DNA of 64,000 nt from Salvator merianae (GCA_003586115.2 QVOM02000071.1:448143-512142); one strand, 5' to 3'. Shown: positions 47,601 through 56,495, counted from the first letter of the stretch. Made by a program: numbers and translations. The notes: generated by a model not told the origin, from the sequence alone.

Positions 47601-49004
47601 TGAAAGTGAAATGGTCTGGTTTTAAATTTTAGAATGAGGAGGCTCTGAAGAAATGTGCTGAGAATTGCCTTGCACGAGTTAAGCAGGAGGAGCAGCGATA
47701 CCAAGCACTGAAGGCACATGCAGAAGAAAAGATGTGTCAGTGAGTACCATAATGTTGGAATTTAGATTGTTGTCCTGGATTAGAGAACTTCAGAGTGTGA
47801 TTCTTTGAAAAGAGGTTCATGTTCCTTAATACCTTTTCTGATTTAGAGCCAATGAAGAGATTGCGCAAGTGAGAAGCAAAGCTAAAGCAGAAGTGGGAGC
47901 ACTCCAAGCCACTTTACGTAAAGAACAAATGCGAATTCAGTCACTAGAGAGAAGCACTGAGCAAAAGGTCAGCCTAAATCTTATCTGCTTCTTGGGTCTG
48001 GTTTATTAATGGTGATTCAAGGCTAAACATTCCAGTTTTCCAAGGAGGGCTAGTGTAAACTATTATCCAAATGCTTTACTATGTATAAACTTAATAAAAC
48101 CTGCAAGACTCTTAACTATGTTGCATAAGGATCTGTTGGATCCAAATAACATGATACAATGGGCCTGTTCACACTTACGGCAGTATAATGTTCTAATTAG
48201 CAGGGTTCAGGCTGACTGGGATCAGGTATGGTGAAGAGTATTCACACTAGACACGAGCTGACCAGCAGGGGGGAGCAGTGCAAATGGGAATGCACTATTT
48301 AGGTAGCTGGGTCCAGACCTAGAGGAGCTACATCCGGACCTGGGTCCAAAATGGCTGCCAGGATCCAGACCCCAAAGACCGAACCTGGGCCTGAACTGTC
48401 TGATGGCGCCTGCATGGCCGCGCAGTCCCTGCCGTGCTGCCATTCCACACCAGGAAGTTGTGCGAACATACCTTTCCTGATCTGCGTGCAAATGCTCTGT
48501 TCCAGTGAGTGACCTGGAACCTTCCACTCACTAAGTGCGAACAGGGCCAATGAATACTTAGTAGCTCCTCTTGAGTTCTCCAAATAACTAAATACTCTGA
48601 AAGATGGATGCAGTTGGGGCAGTACTTCTAAGTTCTGCATATGTGTAAGTGGCTGATGTACACACCTTGGTAGAAAAGTATTTGGCTGAAGCAAAGTCTC
48701 CCTCCAGCCAGCAAAGTACATGCTCTGTCTGCAAGTGTTATACCCCTTAGTTGCTTACAGTTCATTGTCTTGTCTTCCACTCCCTCCTGCTGTATAAATA
48801 AAGTTTGTGGTAGGAAAGATGGCTAGGAAAAAAGTTAGTAATTTGTTAACCACTGATCTAAAAAAAAAAAAAAAAAGCATTTCTGTACATGTAATCCCTG
48901 CAATGTTTAACATTTCCTCCCTCATTTCTTTACAGGCAAAAGAAAATGAGGAGCTAACAAAAATCTGTGATGACTTAATTTCTAAGATGGAAAAAACATG
49001 CTAA
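17496..49004 (+). CDS. TACC3: TACC3, transforming acidic coiled-coil protein 3 (15 coding exons)
   Basis: TACC3 binds clathrin and ch-TOG at the mitotic spindle, cross-links kinetochore fibres and is switched on by Aurora A. Fifteen exons join in phase to 1722 nt (573 residues plus stop). Visible features: a KEN box (residues 41-43, QKENIPP); a conserved [12 protein letters not shown] stretch at 55-66; the Aurora A site in [14 protein letters not shown], with Ser252 in the position of human Ser558 and a dileucine (260-261) like the clathrin-binding one; and the C-terminal TACC coiled coil from about residue 350 to the end, finishing [16 protein letters not shown]. Human TACC3 is 838 residues; this copy is shorter because the central repeat-rich region is small. 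Introns total about 30 kb. I chose the start because it is the only ATG after the acceptor and gives the family N-terminus MSLxxLN. Confidence 0.97.
18273..18415 (+). CDS. TACC3: TACC3 coding exon 2
   Basis: The acceptor ttttaag ends at 18272 and the donor GTAAGT starts at 18416. Residues 55-101 begin [17 protein letters not shown], nearly identical to human TACC3. The exon ends with two bases of codon 102 (phase 2). Confidence 0.95.
20099..20209. mobile_element. Foldback MITE with 43-bp arms
   Basis: The arms start TAGGGATGTGCCCAAAGTAG and, in reverse complement, TAGAGATGTGCACAAAGTAG, and run on for about 43 bp with few mismatches around a short loop. TA at both ends would fit a Tc1/mariner-type insertion, but no transposase is present. 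Confidence 0.65.
20747..20903. repeat. Inverted repeat, arms about 40 bp
   Basis: The left arm ATTTGGTTGTTCACCTGATT pairs with the reverse complement of the right arm, ATTTGGTTACTCACCTGATT. The match extends outwards through CCAGAxxATTTGG. Confidence 0.6.
21222..21377 (+). CDS. TACC3: TACC3 coding exon 3
   Basis: I identified this exon by phase: the acceptor gtgtag ends at 21221, one base completes Ile102, 51 codons follow, and CA is left before the donor GTAGGT. The frame carries [17 protein letters not shown] and then an acidic, Ser/Thr-rich stretch typical of the variable TACC3 N-terminal half. The neighbouring exons only join in frame if this 156-nt exon is included or skipped whole. Confidence 0.85.
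21960..22041 (+). CDS. TACC3: TACC3 coding exon 4
   Basis: The acceptor ttcctatag ends at 21959 and the donor GTAATG begins at 22042. The 82 nt complete Gln154 and encode a highly charged stretch, [17 protein letters not shown] and on. It has low similarity to mammals, as expected for this region; the call rests on splice signals and phase. Confidence 0.85.
22763..22892 (+). CDS. TACC3: TACC3 coding exon 5
   Basis: The acceptor gtcttttag ends at 22762 and the donor GTAAGA begins at 22893. Residues 182-224 begin [18 protein letters not shown]. The exon ends in phase 1. The final residues lead directly into the conserved [14 protein letters not shown] segment of the next exon. Confidence 0.88.
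23809..23861 (+). CDS. TACC3: TACC3 coding exon 6 (53 nt)
   Basis: This short exon encodes [18 protein letters not shown] (its first codon split), almost the same as the human segment just before the Aurora A and clathrin-binding region. The acceptor is tttcctag and the donor GTAAAT. Confidence 0.95.
24118..24775 (+). mobile_element. BovB/RTE LINE fragment in TACC3 intron 6
   Basis: The plus frame reads [39 protein letters not shown] and [12 protein letters not shown], the C-terminal part of BovB-type RTE ORF2 after the RT. Later pieces ([18 protein letters not shown]) also fit. Stops and frameshifts show it is dead. The 199-codon frame on the opposite strand is only its antisense shadow. 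BovB is common in squamates and known for horizontal transfer. Confidence 0.85.
25200..25322. repeat. Interspersed repeat fragment of unknown class
   Basis: The segment with TTTAAAGTGCTACTAGACCC and CCAGACCAACATAGCTAC resembles a short repeat that I recall being frequent in reptile genomes. I cannot name the family. Confidence 0.35.
25390..25593. mobile_element. hAT MITE with 8-bp target duplication
   Basis: The ends CAGTGTTTCTCAACC and, inverted, CAGCATTTCTCAACA are flanked by ATATATAT on both sides (25382-25389, 25594-25601). The terminal motif and 8-bp duplication are hAT hallmarks. Length 204 bp, no coding capacity. Confidence 0.8.
26014..26144 (+). CDS. TACC3: TACC3 coding exon 7 (Aurora A / clathrin-binding segment)
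   Basis: The exon encodes [19 protein letters not shown] and on to residue 285. The RKQS serine (Ser252) aligns with the Aurora A-phosphorylated Ser558 of human TACC3, and the following dileucine aligns with the clathrin contact. The acceptor is tcccacag and the donor GTAGGT, phase 2. Confidence 0.96.
26223..26316 (+). CDS. TACC3: TACC3 coding exon 8
   Basis: The acceptor gattttaag ends at 26222 and the donor GTAAGT begins at 26317. The first base completes Asp286. The exon encodes an acidic stretch followed by [13 protein letters not shown], comparable to the human LVEFDFLGALDIP segment. Confidence 0.92.
26950..30262 (+). mobile_element. Decayed L1 LINE in TACC3 intron 8
   Basis: ORF2 pieces appear in order: the endonuclease start ([10 protein letters not shown] near 26990, ICLQETHV near 27055), the RT approach ([13 protein letters not shown] near 28045), the RT core ([14 protein letters not shown] near 28555) and the catalytic box as FADN near 28672, where the second Asp of the usual YADD is lost. 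C-terminal remnants run to about 30060, then a T/C-rich 3' UTR and an AATAAAAATA end near 30258. Many stops. It lies sense to TACC3. Confidence 0.85.
30312..30515 (+). CDS. TACC3: TACC3 coding exon 9 (start of coiled coil, tandem 11-residue units)
   Basis: The acceptor ctcaccacag ends at 30311 and the donor GTAAGA begins at 30516; 68 codons in phase 0. The motif [11 protein letters not shown] matches human LLQYSQKDLDA at the start of the TACC domain. From residue 354 there are three consecutive 11-residue units (two near-identical, one degenerate) that follow a 33-nt tandem repeat in the DNA. An L1 element ends about 50 bp upstream of this exon. Confidence 0.95.
30920..31296 (+). repeat. 5' LTR of the gypsy element
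   Basis: Aligns with 35738-36087 through the landmarks CATGAGTTTTT, TTTGTTACTTTCAG, GGGGCAAGGTGG, CCACTGTATTCTTG and ACTATGAGGA. Divergence is high, so the insertion is old. Confidence 0.75.
33880..34080 (-). mobile_element. CR1 LINE 3' end inside the gypsy element
   Basis: Contains ATCATAGAATCATAGAGTTG and GGAAGGGACCTC, the antisense of the CR1 3' terminus with its ATTCTATG repeats, followed by the C-terminal coding remnant. It splits the gypsy RNase H region. Confidence 0.85.
35738..36087 (+). repeat. 3' LTR of the gypsy element
   Basis: Begins TGTCAGGGGC just after a purine tract and ends near TGTCATACA. Partner of the LTR at 30920-31296. Confidence 0.75.
37179..37255 (+). CDS. TACC3: TACC3 coding exon 10
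   Basis: The acceptor ggtttcag ends at 37178 and the donor GTAAGT begins at 37256. The 77 nt encode [17 protein letters not shown] and on, a coiled-coil segment. The preceding intron is 6.7 kb and contains the gypsy element. Confidence 0.9.
37998..38121. mobile_element. Possible hAT MITE
   Basis: The ends CCAGCATTTCTCAAAC and, inverted, CTGGTGTTTCTCAATC resemble those of the element at 25390-25593. No clear 8-bp target duplication is visible. Confidence 0.45.
38555..38732 (+). mobile_element. Sauria-type tRNA-derived SINE (decayed)
   Basis: GTTCGATCCCCAGC resembles a B-box. It is followed by GCAATGACAAACCATGTCTG, GCCAAGAAAACTGCA and TCATCCATAACTCAATGGTA, matching the body and tail layout of the squamate SINE whose tail derives from BovB. 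Assigned from memory of the family consensus. Confidence 0.5.
40950..41235 (-). mobile_element. L2-type LINE 3' end in TACC3 intron 10
   Basis: Shares with the copies at 16860, 49850 and 58040 the antisense landmark GGCAGCACTACCAGCAGGAC and the following CTTCTC/AAGG block, the end of the L2 ORF and its 3' UTR. Confidence 0.6.
41436..41479 (+). CDS. TACC3: TACC3 coding exon 11 (44-nt microexon)
   Basis: This microexon encodes [14 protein letters not shown] with split codons at both ends. The acceptor is tttctaag and the donor GTAAGT. Human has KIMDRFEEVVYQAM at this place, and both neighbouring phases require it. Confidence 0.88.
42399..43370 (-). pseudogene. Tc1 transposase pseudogene
   Basis: The coding remnants are spread over at least two frames. 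The C-terminal 104 codons (42399-42713) are open and hold the QDNA and PIENLWD catalytic blocks and the end [20 protein letters not shown]. The N-terminal helix-turn-helix part ([20 protein letters not shown] near 43300) is in another frame. Confidence 0.85.
43639..44130 (+). mobile_element. L2-type LINE 3' UTR inserted in Tc1
   Basis: The segment ends GTAAGCCACCCTGGGACTCC with a run of AATA repeats, the L2/CR1-clade 3' end. The Tc1 sequence breaks at GATTGATAT (43638) and resumes at CCCTGAAG (44131). A short ATAT is present on both sides. Confidence 0.75.
44250..46050 (-). mobile_element. Antisense L1 pieces in TACC3 intron 11
   Basis: Read on the minus strand, 44830-45130 and the stretch beyond the insert contain an L1 ORF1-like coiled region (repeated Lys/Glu/Gln blocks, then [20 protein letters not shown] text). 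44250-44600 resembles the extreme ORF2 C-terminus seen at 29900-30020. ORF2 in between is missing, so this is an internally deleted or composite copy. Confidence 0.6.
45131..45480 (-). pseudogene. Retroposed insert, probably mRNA 3' UTR-derived, in L1
   Basis: The 350-bp insert is flanked by a perfect 15-bp duplication AGCTCTGCCTTCAGT (45116-45130 and 45481-45495). The end adjoining 45131 is T-rich on the plus strand, so the poly-A end is on the minus strand. The inside has no coding frame and no recognised repeat. Target duplication plus A-rich end indicates L1-type retroposition; the source transcript is unknown. Confidence 0.65.
46598..46746 (+). CDS. TACC3: TACC3 coding exon 12
   Basis: The acceptor tttacttag ends at 46597 and the donor GTGAGT begins at 46747. 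The stretch [20 protein letters not shown] matches the human TACC domain closely. Confidence 0.97.
47633..47739 (+). CDS. TACC3: TACC3 coding exon 13
   Basis: The exon encodes [20 protein letters not shown] and then [12 protein letters not shown], near-identical to human. The donor is GTGAGT after CA, phase 2. Confidence 0.97.
47847..47967 (+). CDS. TACC3: TACC3 coding exon 14
   Basis: The acceptor tgatttag ends at 47846 (the next AG, two bases later, would break the frame). The exon encodes [20 protein letters not shown] and then [12 protein letters not shown], nearly identical to human. The donor is GTCAGC. Confidence 0.97.
48161..48548. mobile_element. Harbinger-like MITE, copy 1, in TACC3 intron 14
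   Basis: The terminal inverted repeats are GGGCCTGTTCACACTTA and, in inverse, GGCCCTGTTCGCACTTAGTG. AAT flanks both ends (48158-48160, 48549-48551). Terminal GGG/GGC and 3-bp duplications are the PIF/Harbinger pattern. No transposase; 388 bp. GC-rich centre, shared with 50704-51246. Confidence 0.75.
48936..49004 (+). CDS. TACC3: TACC3 last coding exon with stop codon
   Basis: The acceptor tctttacag ends at 48935. The exon encodes [20 protein letters not shown] plus Thr-Cys and a TAA at 49002-49004. Human ends in the same motif, so the C-terminus is complete. Confidence 0.97.
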   Translation, partial: AKENEELTKICDDLISKMEKTC

Positions 49005-49187
49005 ATTTCTCTGAAACACTTTCCTGCTCTAGTTATAACTTCACAAGTCTTGAGATGGTTGACTTTTGAAGGACAACTTCAAAAAGTTTTACTTGTACTA
49101 ATTTGACTAGTATTATTAGTTGACTGTGAATACAGAAAGTAAAGTGACTGGGAATGCAGAAAGTAAATGAACTGTTTATCTTTTGTA

Positions 49188-49193
49188 AATAAA
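49188..49193 (+). terminator. TACC3 polyadenylation signal
   Basis: A canonical AATAAA lies 184 bp after the TACC3 stop codon and is followed by a GT/T-rich stretch at about 49212-49232. This predicts a short 3' UTR of roughly 200 nt. Confidence 0.75.
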
Positions 49194-49849
49194 CCTTCTG
49201 ATGCAGTTCTAAGGTGTTTATGTTTCCTTTACTATGTTTTGAATCCACTTTATGTCTTTACTCTTACCTAGAGGAAGAAGACCATCTCAAATTTAAAAAG
49301 ATGTTGTGTCTAATATATTAAAAAATCAAATGAGCTCTTCTGACTTTTTGCATTGTTGGATCCAACAATACTTTCTAGTAATTTCACACTCATTCCAAGT
49401 ATTTGTGCAAAGGGGAATTTTAATTAAATGTCTGTTACATTGTTAAATAATTTATTAATTGGTTTGTTTTTAAGAAAGGCAGTGTGCAATAGCAAAATAA
49501 AATTAAAAGCAATGACACATAAAAACAAATGCGTAAAACATAATTAAAATGGTCAATACCAAATACATGAAAAAAGAGTATTTTTATTCTCCCATCAGCC
49601 CCTATATGTTATTTCAAAATCCTTAAGTGCCGAAGAAAAGAGATGAAATGCACAGGCAAGGAACTACCATTGGAAAAAAACCCAATCTCTGATTACTACT
49701 GACTTAAGATAGATGGAAGGGATGCAGAGAAGAGTTTCAGATATTGAATGCAGAGTCTGGGATAGGTTATATTGGGAGAAGGCATTCCAACAGGTACCAA
49801 AGTCCTAAACTATGGACGGCTTTTAAAGCTAAGATCATTACCACATTCA

Positions 49850-51425
49850 TTCACTCACTCATTCACTCAATTCATGTATTTATACCCTGCCCTACACTCA
49901 AAGGTCCCAGGGCAGATAACAACACTCAATTTAAACAATAAAACACTGTAAAACATACTTTAAATATAACCCTTCCCCCGACTGGAATACATTCAGAGGA
50001 AGTTAGATATCAAAAGTTTGGGTGATGAAGTATGTTTTAACCAGGTGCCAAAAGCCATAAAGCATTTACACCTGGTGTACTTCAACTTGGAGACTGTTCC
50101 AAAGCCTAAGGGATACCATAGAAAAGGCTCTGTCACATACCACCACCCTTGCACCTCTTAGAGTGTCAGAACTACAAGAAGGGCCTCCTCTTGTAATCTT
50201 AATACCTGGGTAACTGGGCAGGGTTTTATGGGGGAAGGTATTCCTTCATACATTCAGGGCTCAGGCCATTTAAGGCATTGTATGTTCACATCGAAATTGT
50301 GAACCAGGCTTGTGAATCAGCATTGTGAATTAGACAACAGTGCCAATCTTTCAAAAGCAGCATGATATGTATCTGGCCAGAAACTCTTTGTCAGCAGTTG
50401 AGCTGCTGCATTCTGTGCTAAATCCAGCTGTCAGACTGTCTTCAAGGGTAGCTCTGTGTAGAACACATTATAGTAGTCTAGTCTATAGGTTACCAGACCA
50501 CCATAGCCATGTTCTGTCTCCAGGAAAGACCAAATCTGGTGAACGAGATAGAGATACAGTTCTGACTATCACTGACACCTGAGCCTCAAGTGACAGCAAT
50601 GAATCCAGAAGGACCCCCAGATCATGCACTCTTTCTTTCTGGAGAAAAAACACCCCATTTAGAATCCGGTGTCCAGTAACTTCCTGAATCTGAGACACAC
50701 AGTGGGTGTTTTTGCACTTACCAGAGGAGAACATTCTAATTAGCAGGCTCCAGGCTGGTGAAGATGGAGTCTGTTGAGTGCCATATGTACTTGCCAGTTA
50801 GGGAAATGATTCCAAGCTGATCAGCAGAGGGAGCAGTGCGGATGGGAATCCGCTAGGCAGGAAGCGAGGTAACGAATCATAGAGGCACGGATGCAAAGAT
50901 AGAGCTAGTAATCCAAACCATAGAGCTACTGCTTCAAAATTAGAGGAGTTCCTTTCGGAGCTGTCTTTGAAATGGCAGCCAGGGTGAGAAGCCCAAAGGA
51001 CAAACCAGGTTGCGAAGCAGCAGACAGCGCCTGCGCGGGCACGCCAGCCCCTCCCCGCTGCCATTTCGAGCCAGGAAGCAGTGTGAAAGCAACTTCCCCG
51101 ATCTGCGCTTGATCTCGCAGGTTGGAATCAAGACAGCAAATTACTTGTCTAGCCTTCCCCAGCTTCAGGTATGTATCAGGCGAGTGCAAATTCTCCATTC
51201 TAGCGAGTGGCCAAGAACGTTCTGCTTCGGAAGTGCAAACAGGCCCAGTGTCTCCATCTTGTCTAGATTCATTTTCAACTTATTGGTACACATCTAGCCC
51301 ATTACAGCCTCCAGGCAGTGATTGAACACTTCAGCCATCTCCTCTGACTCAGAAGGAATGGAGAGAGAGAGTTCGGTGTCATCAGCATTCAGATGGCACC
51401 TTGCTCCAAAACTTCCAATGACTTC
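49850..51425 (-). mobile_element. L2-type LINE 3' part, split by a MITE
   Basis: The minus strand holds the decayed RT C-terminal region and 3' UTR of an L2-clade element in two parts, 51425-51247 and 50703-49850. It is parallel to the better-preserved copy at 58040-59135. The plus-strand end has the (ATTC/ACTC)n tract typical of the tail. Confidence 0.75.
50704..51246. mobile_element. Harbinger-like MITE, copy 2, inside an L2
   Basis: Shares the segments AACATTCTAATTAGCAGG, AGCTGATCAGCAG/AGCTGACCAGCAG and AAATGGCxGCCA with copy 1, and ends GTGCAAACAGGCCC. AGT flanks both sides (50701-50703, 51247-51249), and removing the element with one AGT rejoins the L2 sequence, as comparison with 58870-58900 shows. 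Confidence 0.8.
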
Positions 51426-51429
51426 ATAT

Positions 51430-51830
51430 AAGGTGATCTTGCAAGGTTTTATTAATAAAGATCAGAGTGGAACTTTTTATAATATGGACATATGATAAAG
51501 CAAAACAGTTTTGGACACAATTACACACAATTGTACAAAAGATGCTAGGTCTGAAGATACAAATAAAACTAGAGTACTTCTTGTTGGGATTATTAGATGA
51601 AACTTTAGAAAAGATTTGTGAAAAATTACTATAATATATGACCACAACAGCAAGACTTGTATACATGCAAGAATGGAAGAGCACAATTCAACTTACAATG
51701 GATGATTGGTTGATCAAATTGTTAGATATGGCAGAAATGGATAAGCTGATATGTTTGATAAGAGAAAAATCCTTAACTACTTCTTTAAAAAAATTGGGCG
51801 GGCTTTCTGTGTGAAACAAAAAGTAATGGG
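51430..51830 (+). mobile_element. L1 ORF2 C-terminal fragment
   Basis: Shows remnants such as FWTQLHTIVQKML, TARLVYMQEWKSTIQL and LLDMAEMDKLI, the region downstream of the L1 RT. Ends near 51830. Confidence 0.65.
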
Positions 51831-53170
51831 ATTTGAAGAACATTTTATTAATATTATTAATTTAAAGATGAGACATTTAGAATTGATTAAATAGAATTAA
51901 AAGATTATTCTAATGGTAAAGGAATCAATCAGAAGTCACTATAAGAGAAAATTAAGAAGGAAGAGAGATGAATAAATAAGGGATATAGATAGACTTCAAG
52001 AAGACACATGAGAACAAAGGATCCAAACATTAAGAAGGCTTCAAAATAAAAGAGTTTGCGTTATGGAAAGACAATGGGATAATTAGAAATCAAGTGTACA
52101 TTAAGAATGATTTTCAAACCTGGAATATTCAATCTATGAAGAGATTAACTAGATATTTAAAATGAAGGAAATAAAATCATGGGTAAATAGATTGAAAGAT
52201 GACCAGGGAAAAACAGTAGAAGGTAATGAACATACACAGGAGGTAATGACAGCTTTTTGGGAGAAATTATATAGAAAACAAAATATTGAAGAGAGTGAAA
52301 TTATAGTTAATAGGGAATTAACAGTGAAGGATAAAGAGTTGTTGAATAATTCAATTCAAGATCAAGAAATTGAGAAAGTTATTAATGGTCTTAAAATAGG
52401 TAAATTCCCTGGATCAGATGGTCTAACAGCTATCTTTTATAAAACATATAAGAAAGAATTGATACCACAGTTAGTAAGAATTTTTGATGAAATTTGGACA
52501 AATCAAAACATGCATGACTCATGGATGGCATATATGCCTTTTTGGCATATAATTTCAAAGAAATGGTTGTTTCAAGAATTACCTGTGCTGGTAACAAGGA
52601 CTACATTGTTATTTTCTCAGATATCAGTCAATAAAATAAGGAAAAATTCCTTTGAAAAAAATGCATTTTAACAAACTAGTGTAAATCTTACTAATTGCCT
52701 ATGATGTCCCCATTGTTAGCAATAATAATCATTCTAAATTTTCTAAAGTACTTTCTGACAAGCAGTTATTAAAATTTAGAGAAATGGGGTATAATTAAGT
52801 AAGAGATCTATACAGTGATCTTTTATTTATAATAATATGTAATTATGTAGTCCACAACAGTTGCAATTCACTGTTTTTCAAATGATCTTGCAGTTAGCTC
52901 AGCAATAACTAGATGATTTACTTCTTTTGAGTAATTATTTTGAGGATAAACTTTTGACAAATAAAGGTCTATTTTATATTGATTGGGATAATGACTGGGC
53001 AATGTGTCAGACCGCAGAAATGTTGTGAAATGGATTTGAAGACATTCTTATCTGAAACAGAATGGAAAGCAATATGGTCCACTCAGATACCATCTTATTC
53101 TTCAGTTAAAGTCCTAGAAAACACCCTTAAACTCTACTATGCCATACTGGAGTCCTGTGAAAATTCTGCT
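51830..53170 (+). mobile_element. L1 ORF2 middle fragment
   Basis: The open stretch 52162-52671 reads KVINGLKIGKFPGSDGLTAI and FYKTYKKELIPQLVRIFDEI, the conserved L1 block just before the RT core. A further L1-like piece ending SETEWKAIWSTQIPSY lies near 53040-53090. The RT catalytic motifs are not visible. It lies after an L1 C-terminal fragment, so at least two copies are involved. Confidence 0.8.
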
Positions 53171-53299
53171 GCAGGTAGAATGCTGCTTACAACAGCCCCA
53201 AACATGCTAAGAATTCGTGACATCTCAATGCCCAATGAGTTGAATCCTGGGGCTTGCATGCATCCAAACAGGGGCCACAAGTCAACTTCTCCATCAAGG

Positions 53300-55700
53300 T
53301 GACCTCAGAGGCTGAATGGGAGAAGCAGAATCAGTCCACCCATCCCCCAGAAAAGCAGATGTCAAAAAAAAAAATGCATTTAGATAGATTCAGAATGACT
53401 ATTAGATTATCCCTTAGTGGCTGAAGGTCAAAATACCTGATTTGGTATTTTGCTGACTGACCTCATCCTCACCACATATATGACAAAACTTCAGAACAGA
53501 ACGAAGTATTTCATTTCCTAAAAGAGAACTTCATTTGAAAAGCTTAACAATTTATAGAATATGCAAAGCAGGCTAATCCATCAAATATGTGAATTTTGTG
53601 GCCAAAATTTAGAAGTCTAGAATATGATGGGTCTATCTTCCTCTGTCTCATTTCTCAGAAAATTATCCAGCTGAGCTGGATAAAATTACTCTAAGAAACA
53701 AACAAGGAGTTTTGTCAAATTGATGGAGTTTTATGTCAGCTCTCCTCACCCTCTGGATTGTCTCCAAGGGCACCACTCACAGCGCTGAAGTTCCTGACTG
53801 GCCTTGTCAGTGAGGGACATGAAATTGACCCAAAAGTTTAGCTAGGTACTCTGAAATTCCGAGTAAAGGACTGGTGTGGTGTAATGCATTTATCAGATGC
53901 TCACCCCCATGACTGAAAAGACAGACTGAGAGCCATGCTTCCTGCTATCATATGAAGACACCCCTTTCAGAAAATGGGGCAGGAGGTGGCCATGTCTAGC
54001 ACATGGCTGATTATCCAGCACATGCCCTTATGTTGGTCTTTCAGCATTGTTTGGATAGTGTCTATGTTTCCAAAGCCACAAATACCCAATAAATTGAATG
54101 AACTGTCAGTAGAATACACAAATGTATTCCAGTGATGGTTTTCTTAAATCAGGAACCCAGAAAAAGATGAACAAAGATATGATTGCTATGCTTTTAAAGA
54201 CCATCCACTGGGAAGTGTTATTGTACTTATGCCCTGCTTGTAGGCTTCACAGAGATATCTGGTTGATCATTGTGAAAACAGGGTGGTAGATCACTCAGAT
54301 CCAGCAAAGCACTGTTAGCAATTTAAATGTAAAAATCCCAAACCACTAACCCTTCAAAAAATCATTAGAAGATGCAAGATTAGTAAATCATGCCATGTAA
54401 ATACATAGACCCCCTCCCCCAAATGAAAACTTCCGGAAAATTGCTTATTAAAACCAAACAAGGCAAATGTCAAAATATAAATTTTGTAAGGAAAAGTCAA
54501 CTAAAATTTCTCCTAAAAAGGGTACTCCAGGATAACTGCAGAGCACAAGAATTTTAAATGCCCTAGGTGGTACTCTTGAGCTAAACATAACACAGCCATC
54601 ACTAGGGACAGTGAGAACAATTCAATTCCTGAACAGTTCAGAGTGAATATCACAGCTGAATGAATTTTTGTTTTTGTGGATTTCATTTTTCCATTTTATA
54701 AGAACGCAGGATTTGCAAGTGAATGTATTCCTGCTAGTTTGCACACAATCAAAATTTATATTTGTTTTAAGTATATAGTCATATAAGTGGAACTGCAGAA
54801 AAAGCAGAAGATAAAGCCACTTGTCCATCACATGGTACTTGGCAGAAATGTACTGTTTCTCTATTTAATAACTAATTATGTAGTACCTTCAGCTTACAAC
54901 AACTTGATTTTACCATGTTTAAATTGACTGCTCCTGATTTATGGTACTATTAAATATGTGCTATGTACAGTGGATGTATTCTTACAATACTTCTAATACT
55001 TTTCTAGCTTCATATAAAATCTATTTAAGGATAACATGGTTTGGGCAAAAATCACAAAGCTTAGTTGACTCAACTATTAATCCATTTAATAACAATGACA
55101 CCTTCACTAGCAAATTCAGGATATTTACAGTTGCATTTTAGAAAGATAACATTTGTAATATTAACAAATTTGAAATATTAAAGAGAGCATTCTGGATAGA
55201 TACTAATAAAGAAATCTATATAGAGAAAACCAGATTAAAACCAAGTCCAAAATGGTATTGTTTTAAGGTCAAAGCAGAGTTGTCTTGGGTTATAAGAAAC
55301 ATGTTAAGAGAATGAAAAGGACTCCTCCACATTTGAACGCACAGAAATCTTACATATTTGTATAAGATCCAACTACACATTTCTGTTGAACTGCTTTATT
55401 TTCTTCCTGCAAAACCAAATTCTGCAGTAACAGGTCTACTTATGCTTACTTTGAAATGTGTTGAAAGGCATTTATTTTTATATGTGTAGTTGCTATTTAC
55501 CAAATATTACCAGGTTGGGCAGCAAAGAATAATGTTCCTTTTTAATCCAAATGCTTAAATCTTCTTTCTTCAGGGAAGGAGCGTCTTCAAATAGTTTGTT
55601 CTGGAGGTAAATTTTCCTTGAAACTTTGGGCTGCGGGGAACATCTCTTTTAACAAGCTGCAGATCCACAAGCCGTTCATAAGAGGGACTTAGGAAAGTTT
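53300..55700. other. Intergenic sequence, nothing recognised
   Basis: AT-rich DNA without coding similarity or a repeat family that I can name. Confidence 0.5.
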
Positions 55701-56329
55701 AAGGAAAGAAGAGATGGCACATGTTGCTTATTTCTCTCTCTCCTTCCATTTTTTTTCCTGTCTATCAGAAGTAACAAGCAGAAAAAATTTCCCAGGGAAG
55801 TGGCATCATCGTCACCACTTTCTCTTCTCCTCCTGGAATTTAAGTAGGGGGAGAACCCTACAGAGCAGCATATGGGGAGGAGGAAAAACAGGGGCTACTG
55901 TGCAGACACTACTACTACTACCCACAAGGTGGCCAGGATTACAAGCAGCACACACTCTATCAGGCATATGCTGGTCTGTGGGCACCTCTTCAGAAAGAAG
56001 GCCCTTCCAACTAGCTCAGCAAATCCTTCTTGAGTTGTTGTTTATTTTGGCTCGTTTGGGGTGGGATGTGTCCACCTACATCCAGAATCATTTAGACAAC
56101 ACAGACATAAACCAGGCTGTTTACTGGGCAGAGATGTACCCTTGGATTTTCTTCTAACATTGAAACAGACATACAGAAGCACTAATGCCTAATACACTCT
56201 CAACAGAGTTATTGGCTGAGCTCTATAGCTGCAAGATGCGGAAGTCACATTTCTTCATGGCTGCAATCAGTGAAATATCTTGCACTCAGTTTCCTTGGGG
56301 TCTTTAGTACCTCTAAGTTATGGAGGTCG

Positions 56330-56495
56330 ATCCATGCCTCCATAAGGGGGGCATGAATGGAAGGCTTTTGAGTATTTAATAATGCCTTTAGGACTGCCGG
56401 CACTCCTGAGATTTTCATGTATTTGATTAATGAGGTGTTGCTTGAATTTTTGTATAAGAGAGCACTAGTTTATCTAGATGATCATACTAGTTAGA
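56330..56495 (+). mobile_element. Possible gypsy RT fragment
   Basis: A decayed frame reads EWKAFEYLIMPLGLPALL and later FIxLDDH-like text, resembling the gypsy RT palm (EYLVMPFGL, YLDDI). Short and broken. Confidence 0.45.

Noticed and set aside
47847..47849. Alternative acceptor AG at 47847-47848 for TACC3 exon 14
   Set aside because: It would remove two bases and shift the frame; the AG at 47845-47846 keeps the conserved QANEEIAQ reading.
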